Source: Acidobacteriota bacterium (GTDB taxonomy: Bacteria > Acidobacteriota > Blastocatellia > UBA7656). From it: 64,000 bases of DNA. The stretch lies in assembly GCA_038040445.1 (NCBI GenBank), contig JBBPIG010000010.1, positions 124,001-188,000 on the forward strand, given 5' to 3'. Below are positions 62,057 through 64,000 of the stretch, in pieces. Position 1 is the stretch's first letter; each line of letters starts with the position of its first letter. Position numbers and translations under genes: made by a program. The notes beneath the pieces are model-generated. The model was not told where the DNA came from, made no database searches, and saw only the letters and a program-made list of their open reading frames with translations.

Positions 62057-63457
62057 ATGATAGTAATGAAATTCGGCGGCACCTCGGTTGAAGACGCGCC
62101 TTCAATCGAGCGCGTGGCTGAGATCATTCGCGCGCGGCTCAGCCTCAAACCCATCGTCGTTGTATCGGCGATGGGGAAGACCACCCGCAAGCTGCTTCAG
62201 GCTGCGGAAGCTTCCGCCAGCGGCGACAATCGAACAACCCTCGGTATCGTCGCCGATCTGAAGACTCGTCATATGAGCGAAGCTCGCCGGCTCGTGAAAA
62301 GCTCGGACGGCCGCGAAGTCTTCTCGCTCATCGACAAACACTTCGACGAGTTGAAGAAATTGCTCGAGGGCCTCGCGATACTCGGCGAAGTGCCGCCGCG
62401 CGGGCTCGACAAGATACTTGCTTATGGCGAACTGCTCTCGTCGGCGGTGTTGACCGATGCGCTTTCGGAGAGAGGCATTCCAGCGCGCTTATTCGATGCG
62501 CGTGAGCTGATCAAGACCGATGATCGTTACGGTTCGGCGTCGCCGCTGTTCGAAGACACCAACAAGAGGATTCGCGCAACGATCGGACAGGTTGTCGAAG
62601 AGGGCGCGGTGCCTGTCATACAAGGCTTCATCGGTTCATCGCGCGATGGAGCTACGACAACGCTCGGATTCGAGGGATCGGACTACACCGCTACGATAAT
62701 TGGCGCGGCACTCGATGCAGAAGACATTCAGATCTGGAAAGACGTTGCAGGGCTGATGACCGCGGACCCGGCGATCTTCTCCGGCGCGCGAACGGTCAAA
62801 AGTTGTTCTTTCGCGGAAGCGGCCGACCTGACTTACTTCGGCGCAAAGGTGCTTCACCCCAAGGCCATTCATCCGGCCGCCAGAAAAAACATTCCCGTTC
62901 ACATCTACAACTCGAAGCAGCCGGAAGCGGTTGGCACGACGATCACATCGGACGCGGTGCAGTGCGCGAACCCGATCAAGTCCATAGCATACAAACGCCC
63001 GGTGACCATCATTGACGCGACCGCGTCGGCGAGCGCGGACGGGTCGCGCTTCATTTCGGCGCACAATCTGCTGAGCGCGTTTCTCGACGTTCTTGCGAAG
63101 CGCCGTATCGAGCCGCTGATCAGTTCAGTCTCAGCCTCGAATGTCGTGGTTGCAATTGATTCTAGAGATCTTCGCCACGGCGGCCGCGACTTGATAGAAG
63201 CGATTGCGGACTACGGCGCCGCGATAGCCGAGCCCAATCGCGCAATCGTTTCGCTGGTTGGCGACGGGCTTCGAAGCGACCCGCAGCTTGTCAGCCGGGT
63301 GTTCAAAGCAATTGACGAGATTGAGTTGGGAGTGATCTTGAAGGGGTCGTCTCCTCTCACGATGAGCTTCGTCGTCGCCGAAGCGGACGTCGAAACGGTG
63401 ATTGCCAGGCTGCACGAGGAGTTTTTCCGCCAGCTTGACCCTCGGGTCTTCGCATGA
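62057..63457 (+). CDS. lysC: Aspartate kinase
   Basis: Phosphorylates aspartate, the first committed step to lysine/DAP, threonine and methionine. MIVMKFGGTSVEDAPSIERV is the kinase start; VVVSAMGKTTRKLL and LGFEGSDYTATIIGAALDAE with IWKDVAGLMTADPAIFSGAR are the catalytic and aspartate-binding parts. Two C-terminal ACT domains (IIDATASASADGSRF; LVGDGLRSDPQLVSRVFKAI) imply allosteric feedback. It is the monofunctional, lysine-sensitive-like form of 466 residues. It has no room for a normal leader: the phrase palindrome runs up to the ATG, with GGAACCTGCCT the only ribosome-binding candidate. Confidence 0.93.
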   Translation: MIVMKFGGTSVEDAPSIERVAEIIRARLSLKPIVVVSAMGKTTRKLLQAAEASASGDNRTTLGIVADLKTRHMSEARRLVKSSDGREVFSLIDKHFDELKKLLEGLAILGEVPPRGLDKILAYGELLSSAVLTDALSERGIPARLFDARELIKTDDRYGSASPLFEDTNKRIRATIGQVVEEGAVPVIQGFIGSSRDGATTTLGFEGSDYTATIIGAALDAEDIQIWKDVAGLMTADPAIFSGARTVKSCSFAEAADLTYFGAKVLHPKAIHPAARKNIPVHIYNSKQPEAVGTTITSDAVQCANPIKSIAYKRPVTIIDATASASADGSRFISAHNLLSAFLDVLAKRRIEPLISSVSASNVVVAIDSRDLRHGGRDLIEAIADYGAAIAEPNRAIVSLVGDGLRSDPQLVSRVFKAIDEIELGVILKGSSPLTMSFVVAEADVETVIARLHEEFFRQLDPRVFA

Positions 63458-63574
63458 CCTTGCGAACCCTTTCGGCACCGAACGTTCATTTCAGCCCGTC
63501 AGTTCAGACTAGGCAGTTTCCCGCATCAACGATTAGAATCTGTTCTTCATAAGGGAAAAGTGTTTAACGTTCAG

Positions 63575-64000
63575 ATGTTGATATTAGAGCGAATCAAGTT
63601 GGCGCGTATTGTTGCGTTCGCGGCGTTGCTGTCACTGCTCGCCTATTCGCCGGCGGCAACCTCCGCGCCGGCAGTGAAGAATTCCTGGCGGGGCATAACT
63701 CCTCTTCGTTCCTCCTCTGAAGACGTGGCTCGGCTAATCGGCGCCGAACCCGATTCTACCGAAGCGATGCTGAGCGGCCCGTTCAAAGTTGAAGGCGGCG
63801 AGGTGACCTTCTCATACCTGACGACGAGTCTTGCGAAGATCTACCGAGCGCCTCGTTCGATGGTCGGCAAAGTCTTCACGATATACTTCGAGCCTGGCGC
63901 CCCGATGTCGCGCGCCGACTTAACGCTCGCGCCGGGCTTCAAACGCTGCGTCGAAGAGCGCGACAGGACCTTCTACTACTTCGTGAGCGATACCGGCGTG
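63575..64000 (+). CDS. Secreted protein of unknown function, N-terminal part (cut by window end)
   Basis: 142 residues are visible: signal peptide LARIVAFAALLSLLAYSPAA with cleavage near TSA, then NSWRGITPLRSSSEDVARLI, GAEPDSTEAMLSGPFKVEGG and YYFVSDTG at the window edge. The 'W.GItPL.St..DV..llG' start is a pattern I recall from many acidobacterial exported proteins of unknown function. GTG at 63560 is an in-frame alternative start with AAGGGA just before it. Confidence 0.6.
   Translation, partial: MLILERIKLARIVAFAALLSLLAYSPAATSAPAVKNSWRGITPLRSSSEDVARLIGAEPDSTEAMLSGPFKVEGGEVTFSYLTTSLAKIYRAPRSMVGKVFTIYFEPGAPMSRADLTLAPGFKRCVEERDRTFYYFVSDTGV

Overview
ORGANISM. The window looks like chromosome of a fairly GC-rich member of the Acidobacteriota, most likely Blastocatellia. 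This is inferred from family content only: an Oar-type TonB-dependent receptor with a carboxypeptidase-regulatory-like domain, very large secreted VPS10/BNR propellers, M36 and M64 secreted metallopeptidases, GMC oxidoreductases with TIM-barrel sugar isomerases, LigD, an F420/LLM enzyme, and 'FRRGYEQG' and 'VVLTGADG' repeat proteins. No rRNA is present. One tRNA gene (CAT anticodon) lies at 41888-41963. I see no prophage, integrase, transposase or CRISPR array. LAYOUT. 1-2 kb: the N-terminal part of recG, then a secreted M64 peptidase. 2-10 kb: a same-strand set with a sodium:solute symporter, a secreted beta-lactamase-fold/NamZ fusion and a TonB receptor, which together look like a peptidoglycan (MurNAc) scavenging route. 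10-16 kb: a secreted M36 peptidase, an RluA-family pseudouridine synthase carrying palindromic inserts, and queG. 16-24 kb: small secreted, stress and repeat proteins, a stand-alone AraC-type regulator above two secreted proteins, a chimeric S8-propeptide/BTAD protein and a proteasome-like Ntn hydrolase. 24-33 kb: LigD, a DUF6265 protein, a MoaD/ThiS-like protein overlapping a BNR propeller gene, a mazEF-type module bracketed by ~100-bp direct repeats with mazF frameshifted, and a giant VPS10 propeller. 33-39 kb: two PaaG-like crotonases, an amidase, a deaminase, an AT-rich membrane protein that looks foreign, a dienelactone hydrolase and ubiX. 39-42 kb: a degenerate patch with a broken alcohol dehydrogenase, an intact UBP zinc finger, a truncated antiporter and a membrane-protein tail, then the tRNA. 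42-50 kb: a sugar oxidation cluster (two GMC dehydrogenases, two Tat-exported TIM-barrel isomerases, an MFS permease). 50-58 kb: a second AraC/secreted-protein locus with an 8-cysteine peptide, an LLM oxidoreductase, a CocE/NonD hydrolase and a TPR protein. 58-64 kb: a PIN toxin/antitoxin pair, tdk, an M20 deacylase, asd and lysC (the start of the aspartate/DAP pathway) and a truncated secreted protein. MOST UNUSUAL SIGNAL. At least 14 palindromic elements are scattered through the window. Each is made of short phrases repeated in tandem (units of about 8-12 bp), usually followed by the same phrases in reverse complement. They touch stop and start codons, fill intergenic gaps, and in places are translated in frame. 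The RluA-family gene (13465-14538) holds two complete elements of 72 and 96 bp, both multiples of three, in its reading frame, and further elements lie over its start codon and its last codons. Another element supplies codons 2-25 of the secreted NamZ fusion, including the positively charged start of its signal peptide. This resembles Rickettsia palindromic elements in behaviour, but the sequences differ from locus to locus while the architecture stays the same.
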